Positions 7,238 to 14,202 are shown, counted from the first letter of the stretch. The stretch: DNA of 25,589 bases from Candidatus Falkowiibacteriota bacterium (GCA_017610485.1 JAFCBY010000034.1:1-25589); one strand, 5' to 3'. The notes: generated by a model not told the origin, from the letters alone. Numbers and translations: made by a program.

Positions 7238-8011
7238 TCACTCACTCCTTTCAAAGCTTGATTCTCCGCCAAAGGACTTTATCTCCTTTGCAAGCGTTTC
7301 AACGACTTTGTTGAGGCTTTTTTCGGCCTGCTTGAAGTCGGGGGCTGTTACTTTCAGGGCGTACTTTCCGCCCCCCTTGTAGAAGAGCTTAGTGTTCTTT
7401 GCGGCCTTTTCTGCCTTTTCAAGAGCTAGCTTTATTTTGTCTATTGCATCCGGCTTGAGAAGCTTTATTGAAAGAACCCCCTTGAGGGTTTTTTCCGGAA
7501 CCGAAACATTTTTCTTCACCAGTTCAAGCAGGGGCTGCATCAATTCCTTGTCCACACCCTTTGCCGCCATCTCCCCCTTTACCACGATTTCCAGGAACGC
7601 CTCTGCCAGCGTCTCATAATTTTCGAGCAACGGCTTTGCAACCTTTTCCCATACCTCGTCCTCTTCTTTTTTCTGCTCCTTTGCAAGGTTTTCAAGCATT
7701 TTTCTGCATCTTTTCAGCTGTTTCCATTCCTCTATCCTTGCCCTTTGGGCGTTGGACGAAACCTTTGTGAAGGAAAGGTCGATTTGTTTTCTGTCCCTGT
7801 TTATTGAGAGAACTTTTGCCGCCCTTATCTGACCCTCCTTTACGTGGTTCCTTATGTTCTTCACCCAACGAGTTGCCACCTGGCTTACGTGCACAAAGCC
7901 CTTTTCGTTGCCGTATTCCACCAGCTCGGCAAAGGCCCCGTAGTTTAGAACCTGCTTTACTTTGCAGACAACTATCTCGCCCGGCTCTGGCAACTCGTGC
8001 TCTTCGTTCAT
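7238..8011 (-). CDS. eif2a: Translation initiation factor aIF2 subunit alpha
   Basis: The protein has 257 residues from the ATG at 8011, preceded by AGGTGA. aIF2-alpha is part of the heterotrimer that delivers initiator tRNA to the ribosome. Residues 8-82 form the S1 RNA-binding domain (GEIVVCKVKQVLNYGAFAEL, GFVHVSQVATRWVKNIRNHV, DLSFTKV), followed by the helical domain (EEWKQLKRCRKMLENLA) and the C-terminal alpha/beta domain (GVLSIKLLKPDAIDKIKLAL... YKGGGKYALKVTAPDFKQAE). Length and order match the family. Upstream in-frame ATG at 8101 would overlap eS27 and adds residues unlike the family, so it was not used. It lies 8 bases after eS27. Confidence 0.93.
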   Translation of the reverse strand: MNEEHELPEPGEIVVCKVKQVLNYGAFAELVEYGNEKGFVHVSQVATRWVKNIRNHVKEGQIRAAKVLSINRDRKQIDLSFTKVSSNAQRARIEEWKQLKRCRKMLENLAKEQKKEEDEVWEKVAKPLLENYETLAEAFLEIVVKGEMAAKGVDKELMQPLLELVKKNVSVPEKTLKGVLSIKLLKPDAIDKIKLALEKAEKAAKNTKLFYKGGGKYALKVTAPDFKQAEKSLNKVVETLAKEIKSFGGESSFERSE

Positions 8012-8019
8012 AATCTCAC

Positions 8020-8211
8020 CTAAAAGGTCTCCGTTGGCCTTGAGCGCAGGCTTATTTTTCCCGGCCCAGGCTCTGCCAGAACTTGGTCGCAGCCAAGGCA
8101 TTTCAGGGCGCGGGTTGCGCAGCTGAAGATTATCTGCTCGTTTCCGCAGCCTTCACACTTAACCCTTACGAAAAATCCGCTTGGTTCCTTTGCAAATTGC
8201 ATTCTTTTCAT
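8020..8211 (-). CDS. rps27e: Ribosomal protein eS27 (S27e)
   Basis: The protein has 63 residues, a small-subunit zinc-ribbon protein. The zinc ligands are C-x2-C (CEGCGNEQ) and C-x2-C (CLGCDQVL), with the family segment FSCATRALKC and the ending LAEPGPGKISL. I chose ATG 8211 because GAGGTG lies 7 bases upstream, overlapping the end of gins; a TTG at 8226 would extend the protein by five atypical residues. eL42 (L44e), usually its neighbour in archaea, is absent here. Confidence 0.93.
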   Translation of the reverse strand: MKRMQFAKEPSGFFVRVKCEGCGNEQIIFSCATRALKCLGCDQVLAEPGPGKISLRSRPTETF

Positions 8212-8222
8212 TTTTTCACACC

Positions 8223-8777
8223 TCAATTCTTTTCGGCCAGCTTCCTCGAAACAAGCAGTGAAGCGATTTTTTCCGGAACTGGCACTGTCTTGTTTTGCTC
8301 AAAAGGACCGTACTCTTTCATGTCAGAGCCCATAAATGCAGGCACGTTCTGCAAGACCTTTACCAAAACCTTTCCAATGTTTTTGGGCGACTTCTTTGGG
8401 TTTCTTGCCTTCACGGAGAGTACCTGATCAAGGAATTGTTGATGCGTGTTCAGGACAGAAAGCAGTTGCTTCAGAGTTTCTGTTTCCTGCGACGCAAGCT
8501 TCACTGTTTCGAGCTCACCCGTTCTGCTTGCAATCAAAGCCTTGTTAAGAATCTTCTTTTCCCTTATCGCAAAAACCTCTGAAATTATCTTTTTCATGTT
8601 TGTGAAGCTCTTTGCCTTTGTACTTGAGAGATCGTTGAGGCTGTTGAGGTAAGCCTGCTTTTCTTTCTCGAAAAAACTCTGCAGCGAATCAAGAAAATCG
8701 TCTTCAACCTCTGCCAGCCGCGAACTGTTTTTTTCAAGCCGGTAAAGTTTCCTCAATTCGTCGTAATCAAGCCTCAT
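8223..8777 (-). CDS. gins51: GINS complex subunit (Gins51/Gins15 type)
   Basis: The protein has 184 residues from the ATG at 8777 (MRLDYDELRKLYRLEKNS), with GGTGG upstream; the start overlaps the end of priS by 11 bases. Archaeal GINS joins Cdc45/RecJ-like protein and MCM in the replicative helicase. A helical A domain (residues 1-125) is followed by the small B domain with the family pattern VLQNVPAFMGSDMKEYGPF and a hydrophobic ending ASLLVSRKLAE. A-then-B order marks the Gins51 (Sld5/Psf1-like) type. It is translationally coupled to priS and followed by eS27. Confidence 0.88.
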   Translation of the reverse strand: MRLDYDELRKLYRLEKNSSRLAEVEDDFLDSLQSFFEKEKQAYLNSLNDLSSTKAKSFTNMKKIISEVFAIREKKILNKALIASRTGELETVKLASQETETLKQLLSVLNTHQQFLDQVLSVKARNPKKSPKNIGKVLVKVLQNVPAFMGSDMKEYGPFEQNKTVPVPEKIASLLVSRKLAEKN

Positions 8778-10017
8778 TCTTGTCCACCAACACAGCTGAG
8801 CTCCTTCCAAGCAGGAAAATTGCCGCATTTAAGGGCAACTCCGCCTCCTCTTCCTTAAAGGGCCCGAAGCTCTCCCCAGCCAGATAAATGCGTGGTGCTT
8901 TAGTAATAAAAACCCTTACTGTTCCCTGATTTGAAAACGCTAGGGAATCATCAAACGGATTGAATTCCCTTAAGGAATCCCTGCTTAAGTCTGTTGAAAC
9001 AAAACCTGTTTCGCCGTGTAGGGTTTCAGGGACGCGAACAATCTTGTTGATGTCAACGCTTGTCTGCCTGTCAATGGGGGAGATTCCCGCAACAATGCTG
9101 TTCAAAAAGTGCTGCCAGAAAATGTCAGACTTTGATTCTGCCTTGCTGTTTACCCTGCCAAAGATTGACGGAATTACCTGCCTTTCCCTTATGGAATTCA
9201 AAATCACCGCCTTTTCCTTCAAAAGCTTTTTTGCCATGGCAACAGTGGTGTTTCCCATGACGGCAATCTTCTCTGCGTTGCCCTCTTCAAGAACCTTTGC
9301 CAACTTCCCAAGAATTCTCTGCGGCCACCCCCCACTGCTTCCGGACTGGCACCTAAAAAAAGTTGCCTCCTTCTGGAAGTGACTAAAGATGTTTAGGCCG
9401 TTTGCCGTCAAGTAGTCAATCAACTCAATCCTTGCAGCATGGGACAGCTGCCTCACCATATCATTCCTTACGTGAACGTGGTAGCCTGCCCTGCCACTGA
9501 AGTTGATTGCAATCCCTTCACTGAAGCCAAAGTCTTCCTCCAAAAACTTGAGCAAGGCAAAGACCCTGCTTTTTGCAGCTCCCAGGCACTCGGTGCAGAA
9601 CCACTCCTCCAGCTTTGTGGCAGAACCGCACTCGTCACATTTTAATTGCCGGCCCTTTCCCTTCCTGCCGCACTTTGGGCAAAGCCAGGAATCGTGGACT
9701 TGCTTGCAGTCTGTAAGCAGGTCGTCTGCGTCAAACTCGTAGACAAGGTCTCCTGCAAAGAACTCTTTTGCCTCCATTGGGCGCCTGGCCGGAAACTTGT
9801 ACAAAGCGTTTGAATAGCTTACAAAGAAGGGCACGCTGTTCCTGAGAAAGAGGTTGAACTCTTTCTGGTTCTGGAAGGCAAGATTCCTGTTTGCGATTTT
9901 CCTCCCAAAGATACCGTAGCCAAACTCCCTTGACAGAATTTCAGGTGGCCCCATTATTTCCCTGCCCTGGTAGAATTTCTGGAAGTGGGTCTTGAGAAAC
10001 TGCTCCTCACCTGTCAC
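8767..10017 (-). CDS. priS: DNA primase small (catalytic) subunit PriS
   Basis: The protein has 416 residues and synthesises primers with PriL. Catalytic features are the metal-binding FDADD (D96, D98), the FSGRAGYHVHV motif (S174, H180), and VDINKIVRVPETLHGETG with the third conserved Asp. A zinc knob is formed by C113/C116 (CPKC) and C127/C130 (CDEC), with a further CTEC at 141-144. It starts with GTG at 10017, overlapping the priL stop (GTGA); the next ATG would remove the conserved N-terminal helix FLKTHFQKFYQGRE. The protein is complete, with no sign of decay. Confidence 0.95.
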   Translation of the reverse strand: MTGEEQFLKTHFQKFYQGREIMGPPEILSREFGYGIFGRKIANRNLAFQNQKEFNLFLRNSVPFFVSYSNALYKFPARRPMEAKEFFAGDLVYEFDADDLLTDCKQVHDSWLCPKCGRKGKGRQLKCDECGSATKLEEWFCTECLGAAKSRVFALLKFLEEDFGFSEGIAINFSGRAGYHVHVRNDMVRQLSHAARIELIDYLTANGLNIFSHFQKEATFFRCQSGSSGGWPQRILGKLAKVLEEGNAEKIAVMGNTTVAMAKKLLKEKAVILNSIRERQVIPSIFGRVNSKAESKSDIFWQHFLNSIVAGISPIDRQTSVDINKIVRVPETLHGETGFVSTDLSRDSLREFNPFDDSLAFSNQGTVRVFITKAPRIYLAGESFGPFKEEEAELPLNAAIFLLGRSSAVLVDKNEA

Positions 10018-11135
10018 TTTGAATCAGACTCCTTTTCGGTTTTCCCTTTGGCTTGGCTTGCAGCCTCCTTGCCTTCTTTTTCTACCTGGCTTGGGCTTGT
10101 ACCACCCTTGCTCTTATCTTCCCTTTCCACCTGACTTTGGCTTGTACCACCCTTGCTCTTATCTTCCCTTTCCACCTGACTTTGGCTTGTACCACCCTTG
10201 CTCTTATCTTCCCTTTCCACCTGACTTTGGCTTGTACCACAGCCTGGCGGGGCATAGTTTTGCTTCACTATCCTGTCAAGCTGATAGCTGGCCACCCTCT
10301 CCTTGAAGTTTGAGCTTTTCCTGAACAGGGCAAGCATCTGGGCCTTAGACATTCCCACGCTGTTTAGGAAGGTTGCAAGCGTAAAGTTTGCCATGTGCGG
10401 GATCTTTTGGCCTGAGGCAAGCTGGCCATACATTTGCGCAATGCAGGGCGGAAAGGCCTCGGGCGCAAGCTTTCCCTTGAAGGCGGCCTTGAAGAGCTTT
10501 TGCTCGCGGGCCTTTGCCTCCCCCTTCACGCCAAGCGCAATCTTCTTCAATTGTTGGGGAATTCCCTCAGTCTTGACTGGGAGCGAGGACAAAACTGTTG
10601 AGTAGGCCTTTTCCTTTAGGAAGCGGCAGAAGCCGTTCAGGTCCAAAAATACTTGGCCTTTGCTTACAAACTGGTTGACCAGCTTCAAAGAGGGGCCCTT
10701 GAAGGGAATTTTTAGGAATTCCTGCAGCGGCAGTGAAACAAGAAAGGCCTTGTTTTCCGAGAAGTCAAATGCAATGTCCAGGTCTGATGCAAGGGCAATC
10801 GCCTCCTGCTTCCCGTCCTTTGCCCTGTCAAGAAATTCAAGGCACGAATCCGCAACCATTGATGCAAGCTTTGTATACATCTGGGGCTGTCCTGCAAGGG
10901 AAACAATTATTTTTGCGACCGGAAAGGCGAGGGTTTCCTGGAGAAGCAAATCGCTGATTTTGAGTTCCGGCGCGTACTTCTTGCCGTCGAGCGCGTGCCT
11001 TACCATCAAATTGGCCCTTTCAACAACTTCCAGGGGCAGTTCCTCCAAGGAAAGGTTTTCCGCCAGAATTATTTTCCTGGCTGCACCTGTAAAAGGAAAA
11101 TGCTGCGCAAACAGCAGCTGGTCAAGCGTATGCAT
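10014..11135 (-). CDS. priL: DNA primase large subunit PriL with altered C-terminus
   Basis: The protein has 373 residues. The N-terminal helical domain is typical, and the start of the C-terminal domain is conserved (FPPCIAQMYGQLASGQKIPHMANFTLATFLNSVGMS, then YQLDRIV, NYAPPGCGT). Normal PriL has four cysteines binding a 4Fe-4S cluster needed for primer initiation. Here only C231 and C299 are present. After C299 the usual G-x-C and final C segments are missing and are replaced by three perfect copies of a 15-residue repeat (GTSQSQVEREDKSKG), a fourth degenerate copy, and a charged tail. None of the other frames supplies the missing cysteines. It is the first gene of the operon and overlaps priS by 4 bases. 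Confidence 0.88.
   Translation of the reverse strand: MHTLDQLLFAQHFPFTGAARKIILAENLSLEELPLEVVERANLMVRHALDGKKYAPELKISDLLLQETLAFPVAKIIVSLAGQPQMYTKLASMVADSCLEFLDRAKDGKQEAIALASDLDIAFDFSENKAFLVSLPLQEFLKIPFKGPSLKLVNQFVSKGQVFLDLNGFCRFLKEKAYSTVLSSLPVKTEGIPQQLKKIALGVKGEAKAREQKLFKAAFKGKLAPEAFPPCIAQMYGQLASGQKIPHMANFTLATFLNSVGMSKAQMLALFRKSSNFKERVASYQLDRIVKQNYAPPGCGTSQSQVEREDKSKGGTSQSQVEREDKSKGGTSQSQVEREDKSKGGTSPSQVEKEGKEAASQAKGKTEKESDSK
10096..10240 (-). repeat. Three perfect 45-bp tandem repeats within priL, plus a partial copy
   Basis: Units at 10096-10140, 10141-10185 and 10186-10230 are identical, followed by a 10-base partial copy to 10240; a degenerate copy precedes 10096. The period is a multiple of three, so the priL frame is kept. 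The + strand reading produces a repetitive shadow frame that is not a gene. Confidence 0.95.
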
Positions 11136-11201
11136 CTCTAAACCCCTAATATAAGACTGTATTGAAAGTAAATAAAAAGCAATTGAGAGCGGGCTTCCGG
11201 T

Positions 11202-11228
11202 AAACTTTTCTTTAAAAAAGAAAAGTTT
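11202..11228. repeat. 12-bp perfect inverted repeat
   Basis: AAACTTTTCTTT is followed by AAA and then its exact reverse complement. It is upstream of priL and downstream of the VapBC pair, and is 11 bases from a second stem. Confidence 0.85.
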
Positions 11229-11239
11229 GCAAAAGAAAT

Positions 11240-11260
11240 GTTTTTCGCTTCGCGAAAAAC
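11240..11260. repeat. 9-bp perfect inverted repeat with TTC loop
   Basis: GTTTTTCGC, TTC, then GCGAAAAAC. On the minus strand it is followed by a T-rich run, which fits a hairpin at the end of the vapBC transcript. Confidence 0.8.
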
Positions 11261-11394
11261 AAGTCCAAAGCCCCGGGAGGGTTATAGCCTTGGAGTATTA
11301 CGCCCCCGCCAAGCAAAGATTTAACCGGAATTTTTTACCCGGAATAATGGGTTGGCATAAGCCGTAAACTGTTAAGTGGACTAAACGCTAGTGG

Positions 11395-11800
11395 CTATTC
11401 AAGAAATTCTTTTGTTGTAATTATCTTTATTTTTGTTTGCTCTTTCAATGCCTTGTCGTTCGACCAAATTGGAGCATTTGTTTTGAGCGCGAGAGCAAAA
11501 TACATTGTGTCCTTGGGGTCTGGTGAAAGCTTGAAAGCCTCCTCCATCTTTTCCTCAAATTCTTTCGCGGGATAAATATTTACCTCTGCTTTTTGTAGGA
11601 CTTCTGCAAGCAGCCTCCTAACTGCTTCCTTGCCGAGTTTTGTTTTCCGAGAAAGCAGGTCAAGGTATTTTGCTGTTTCCTCTAACAGGAACTCTGGCGC
11701 AATTAAGGTTAACTCGTCCGACATAAGCAGTTCTCTTGTGTCAGAATCCTTGATTAAAGCAGCCATTACAATGTTGGCATCAACTACAAGCAGCGTTCAT
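11395..11800 (-). pseudogene. vapC: VapC-type PIN-domain toxin with frameshift at the start
   Basis: The PIN ribonuclease domain is recognisable: LLVVDANIVMAALIKDSDTRELL with the first catalytic Asp, LTLIAPEFLLEETAKY, and the late acidic motif SPDPKDTMYFALAL...IWSNDKAL. However, the only in-frame ATG is at 11766, after the catalytic Asp (codon 11781-11779). The ATG at 11800-11798, overlapping the vapB stop as ATGA, is in another frame and reaches a stop after six codons. Removing the single base at 11794 would give MNLLVVDANIVMAALIKDS, a perfect PIN start. The toxin is therefore probably inactivated by a one-base insertion, or the base is a sequence error. Confidence 0.8.
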
Positions 11801-12030
11801 TTCACCAGTTTCTTGTAGTGATTTTCCCACAGTTCTTTCTTTATTTCTTTGCCAAGCCTGACAGCATCCTCTTCTGTCAATTCACTGTTTTTAAGCAAGG
11901 AATCCATTTTCTTCAAAAATTTTACCTTGTCATCAAAAGCCTTTCTGGCAACAGCGGACCAATTAATCTCCTCAAAAGAAACCATATCCTCCTTAAGCTT
12001 GTCTGGAACTACAACAGTAACATTTGCCAT
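11797..12030 (-). CDS. vapB: VapB-type antitoxin (ribbon-helix-helix)
   Basis: The protein has 77 residues from the ATG at 12030, with GGTGA 5 bases upstream. MANVTVVVPDKLKEDMVSFEEINWSAVARKAFDDKV is the typical archaeal VapB pattern: a short strand for DNA contact followed by two helices, with an acidic and basic C-terminal tail (SELTEEDAVRLGKEIKKELW) that would bind the toxin. It is followed immediately by the PIN-domain gene. VapB normally represses its own promoter, and a GTGTAAACAC element lies between the TATA box and the start. Confidence 0.85.
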   Translation of the reverse strand: MANVTVVVPDKLKEDMVSFEEINWSAVARKAFDDKVKFLKKMDSLLKNSELTEEDAVRLGKEIKKELWENHYKKLVK

Positions 12031-12051
12031 AAAAATCACCAAACAAATATA

Positions 12052-12069
12052 GTGTAAACACATTTTATA
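12052..12069 (-). promoter_or_regulatory. vapBC promoter with possible operator
   Basis: A TATAAAA (minus strand, 12063-12069) lies about 33 bases before the vapB ATG. An inverted repeat GTGT-AA-ACAC (12052-12061) sits between it and the start, a suitable position for autorepression. The operator role is inference. Confidence 0.4.
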
Positions 12070-12084
12070 ATATTAACTGTGTAC

Positions 12085-12098
12085 AGGCTTTGAAGCCT
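12085..12098. repeat. Short hairpin AGGCTT-TG-AAGCCT
   Basis: A 6-bp stem with a 2-base centre in the gap between PCNA1 and vapB. It could end the PCNA1 transcript, but there is no T-tract on the minus strand. Confidence 0.4.
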
Positions 12099-12152
12099 TT
12101 TTGCAAGGCAATTCAAAAGAAGCGTAAGAACTCCGATCAAGAGCCTGGGGGG

Positions 12153-12167
12153 AGGGTTTTGAACCCT
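12153..12167. repeat. 6-bp inverted repeat overlapping the PCNA1 stop
   Basis: AGGGTT-TTG-AACCCT spans the PCNA1 stop codon region, followed on the minus strand by six C's. It resembles a tRNA T-arm, but no other tRNA arms are found. Confidence 0.35.
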
Positions 12168-12891
12168 ACAGTATCATGTGGGCCAGGAAGAACTCTATTT
12201 CGGCCGGGCCGATTTTGTAGGAAACGCGCATTGGGGCGTCGTTCTTCAGCTGGAGCAAAACTTTTTGGTCTGAGTTGGCCTCTTTGATGATGTTCTGCAG
12301 AAAGGTAAGGGAGTACTTGCTTACAACCTCGCCCTTGCTTTTTATGATGAGGTTTTTTGCCTGCTGCTTTGCAACGCTGTGCAGGGTCCCGCTGCTTCCA
12401 CGGGCCTCAATAGAGAGCTGTCCCTCTTTAACGCGGAGGACAACACTGCTTCCGAAGAGTGAGGCGTCCTTCAAGGCTTCCTTCAAAATGCGGGCGTTGA
12501 TTTCAACGCTTGCGTCAAACTCCTGGGAGGGCATCTTTATTTCCTCTTCCGAAACGTCAAGCAATGGCAGGGAAAAGCTTCTGCTGATGGCGCCCTCCAG
12601 GTTCAGCTTCATCTCGTTGTCCGAAAGTTTAATCAAAAGCGTGTCGTTTGGCAAAGCCCTTGACATTATCTTGTTCAGCTCCACTATGTCAAGGCCAACA
12701 AAGCTTGGCTCCAGCTCAAACTTGTCAAAGGCATTCTTCTGCATTAAAAAGTTTACCAGAACAACCTGACTTGGGTTAGTAGCTTTCAATGAGACCCCGT
12801 TGTCGTTGAAGCGAAAGTTTCCCTCGTTTATGAAGGAGGAGATTGCATCAATCGCTTTTTTCCAAGAGTCCACCTTTTTCAAAGTAAGCAT
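12166..12891 (-). CDS. pcn1: DNA polymerase sliding clamp PCNA (copy 1)
   Basis: The protein has 241 residues, the normal length of archaeal PCNA. PCNA trimers encircle DNA and tether polymerase, ligase, Fen1 and repair enzymes. Visible family features are the start LKKVDSWKKAIDAISSF, SLKATNPSQVVLVNFLM, GLDIVELNKIMSRA, the interdomain region SFSLPLLDVSEEEIKMP, DASLFGSSVVL, and the C-terminal YKIGPAEIEFFLAHMIL. It differs at many positions from the second copy 500 bases upstream, so this is an old duplication and not a recent one. Two PCNA copies could form homo- or heterotrimers. Confidence 0.95.
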   Translation of the reverse strand: MLTLKKVDSWKKAIDAISSFINEGNFRFNDNGVSLKATNPSQVVLVNFLMQKNAFDKFELEPSFVGLDIVELNKIMSRALPNDTLLIKLSDNEMKLNLEGAISRSFSLPLLDVSEEEIKMPSQEFDASVEINARILKEALKDASLFGSSVVLRVKEGQLSIEARGSSGTLHSVAKQQAKNLIIKSKGEVVSKYSLTFLQNIIKEANSDQKVLLQLKNDAPMRVSYKIGPAEIEFFLAHMIL

Positions 12892-12921
12892 TTTCCAACC
12901 CAGTAATAATAGGCGCCAACT

Positions 12922-12930
12922 TATTTAAAA
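12922..12930 (-). promoter_or_regulatory. TATA box of PCNA copy 1
   Basis: TTTTAAATA on the minus strand lies about 35 bases before the ATG at 12891, in the gap after the K+ channel gene. Confidence 0.5.
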
Positions 12931-12957
12931 CGGTTTGCAGACTTTGACATAACTTGA

Positions 12958-13320
12958 CTACTTCTTCAGCCCCTTCTTTTTCTTGAAGGGTAGGGCAATG
13001 TTGCCAAGAATCTCCTTGATTTTTTGGGCCTCGTATTCCTCAAACTGCTGGCCCTTCTCAATGTAGTGCGTAGTTACAATGCTGAGGGCATAGAGGAACA
13101 CTGTTACGCCGCTGAGGGCAAAGAAAACAGTAGCAAGCTTTGAAATGTCTGTTGTGGGCACAAGGTCACCATAGCCAATTGTGGTAAGTGTAGTAGCAGT
13201 AAAGTAGAAGGAATCCACCATGGACCAACCCTCCAGTATGTTGAACAGGACCGTTCCAAAACCAAGAATTATAAGCATCATCACGAAGATGTGCCCAATC
13301 TTTACCTTTGTCTGAAGCAT
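12958..13320 (-). CDS. Two-transmembrane potassium channel
   Basis: The protein has 120 residues. TM1 is at about residues 8-28 (IGHIFVMMLIILGFGTVLF), then a pore helix and the K+ selectivity filter TTIGYGD (46-52), then TM2 at about 62-85 (KLATVFFALSGVTVFLYALSIV). This is the minimal KcsA/MthK-type pore as a tetramer. It has no RCK or voltage-sensor domain; the C-terminus is a short helix ending in a lysine-rich tail (PFKKKKGLKK). It sits between two PCNA genes on the same strand, with no obvious functional link to them. Confidence 0.92.
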   Translation of the reverse strand: MLQTKVKIGHIFVMMLIILGFGTVLFNILEGWSMVDSFYFTATTLTTIGYGDLVPTTDISKLATVFFALSGVTVFLYALSIVTTHYIEKGQQFEEYEAQKIKEILGNIALPFKKKKGLKK

Positions 13321-13357
13321 TACAGATTAAAAAAAGAGAAAGGTGATTAATAAGCCT

Positions 13358-13399
13358 TAGCTTTCAATCTCCCAGGGAGAAAAGAACTAGCTTTCAATC
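13358..13399. repeat. 12-bp direct repeat duplicating the PCNA2 3' end, with a hairpin between
   Basis: TAGCTTTCAATC occurs at 13358-13369 and 13388-13399; the second copy encodes the PCNA2 ending I-E-S-stop. The 6-bp inverted repeat TCTCCC-A-GGGAGA (13368-13380) lies between them and could form a transcript-end hairpin. Confidence 0.6.
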
Positions 13400-14130
13400 C
13401 TTGGGGCCAAAAAGTACTTTATTCTTGCAGAGCCGATTCCGTAGCTCACCTGGATTGGGGCGTTGTTCTTCATGTTGAGCTCAACAAGAGTCGTTGACTG
13501 TGCGGTTTTCAACATGTCCTGCAGGTAGTCCAACGGAAACATGCTCATTGTGTCCCCTTTCACGTTCAACTCAATCAGGTTCTTCTTGTCTTTCTCTGTA
13601 ACACTGTCCAAATTGCCCTTGCTGCTCTCTGCCTTCACCACAAAGTTGTCCCCGGAAACGCCCAAGGAAACGTGGCTGCTTACAAGGGACGCGTCCTTCA
13701 AGGCGTCCTGCAAAACAGAGGCCAAAAGCTTGACCTCTGCGTCAAACTCAATCTTTGGGTTTGGCAACTCGGCGGAAGAAATGTCAATTAATGGAAGGTT
13801 GAACTTTCTGGCGCTTGCACCCTTGAAGCTGACGTTCAGCCTGCTCTTGCTTTCATCCAATTCCAACGTTAATTCGTCGTCTGCCTTTGCCCTTGACATT
13901 ATCTGCCTTAGGTAGTCAAGGTCAAGGCCTATTTTGACCTTGCCCTCTGCGTTGAACTCCTTGAAGGCGCTTTTCTCAAGTACGAAGTCGACCATCGAAA
14001 TCTGGCTGGGGTCGGTTGCCTTTAACGCCATGCCGTTTTCGTCAATTACAAATTCTGCCTCGTCAATCAAAACAGCGATTGCCTCAATGCTCTTCTGGAA
14101 ATCAGCTGCTTTCTCTAGAACAAGCTTCAT
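13387..14130 (-). CDS. pcn2: DNA polymerase sliding clamp PCNA (copy 2)
   Basis: The protein has 247 residues from the ATG at 14130; a TTG just before it is the alternative. It has the same architecture as copy 1: LEKAADFQKSIEAIAVLIDEAEF, ALKATDPSQISMVDFVL, GLDLDYLRQIMSRAKADDEL, FNLPLIDISSAELPNPKIEF, DASLVSSHVSLGV, YGIGSARIKYFLAPRIES. The interdomain loop and the trimer-interface strands differ clearly from copy 1, as expected if the two copies have separate partners or form a heterotrimer. Both keep the hydrophobic core expected for PIP-box binding. It has its own TATA box. Confidence 0.95.
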   Translation of the reverse strand: MKLVLEKAADFQKSIEAIAVLIDEAEFVIDENGMALKATDPSQISMVDFVLEKSAFKEFNAEGKVKIGLDLDYLRQIMSRAKADDELTLELDESKSRLNVSFKGASARKFNLPLIDISSAELPNPKIEFDAEVKLLASVLQDALKDASLVSSHVSLGVSGDNFVVKAESSKGNLDSVTEKDKKNLIELNVKGDTMSMFPLDYLQDMLKTAQSTTLVELNMKNNAPIQVSYGIGSARIKYFLAPRIES

Positions 14131-14163
14131 CAAAAACCCCCAATAGTAATTCTACTCAATAAG

Positions 14164-14172
14164 GTTTAAAAT
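14164..14172 (-). promoter_or_regulatory. TATA box of PCNA copy 2
   Basis: ATTTTAAAC on the minus strand lies about 34 bases before the ATG at 14130. It is followed by the leader TATTGGGGGTTTTTGATG, similar to the one before the gene at 140. Confidence 0.5.
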
Positions 14173-14202
14173 GCTATTCTGCAGGAGACTAAAATTAGAA
14201 AA

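Larger units (their letters stand above)
11136..11394. other. Gene-free stretch with two strong inverted repeats between vapC and priL
   Basis: No gene is supported in these 259 bases. There is a 12-bp stem with 3-base loop at 11202-11228 (AAACTTTTCTTT arms) and a 9-bp stem with TTC loop at 11240-11260 (GTTTTTCGC arms), plus a CCGGAAT direct repeat near 11322-11345. An AT-rich TATA-like stretch near 11168-11178 probably serves priL. The stems could terminate vapBC transcripts. Confidence 0.6.

Noticed and set aside
8020..8226. TTG start for eS27 overlapping gins
   Set aside because: The ATG at 8211 has a well placed GAGGTG and gives the normal family N-terminus.
10096..10240. CRISPR-like array
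   Set aside because: The 45-bp units are directly adjacent with no spacers and lie inside a coding frame.
10053..10313. Repetitive hydrophobic frame on the + strand over priL
   Set aside because: It is the reverse-strand shadow of the 45-bp priL repeat; priL and its overlap with priS are clear.
11280..11330. GC-rich stretch GGGTTATAGCC...GCCCCCGCC as a possible tRNA
   Set aside because: It cannot be folded into a cloverleaf with a T-loop consensus.
12150..12180. tRNA T-arm-like sequence after PCNA1
   Set aside because: No acceptor, D or anticodon arm can be found around it; it is a short palindrome at the stop codon.
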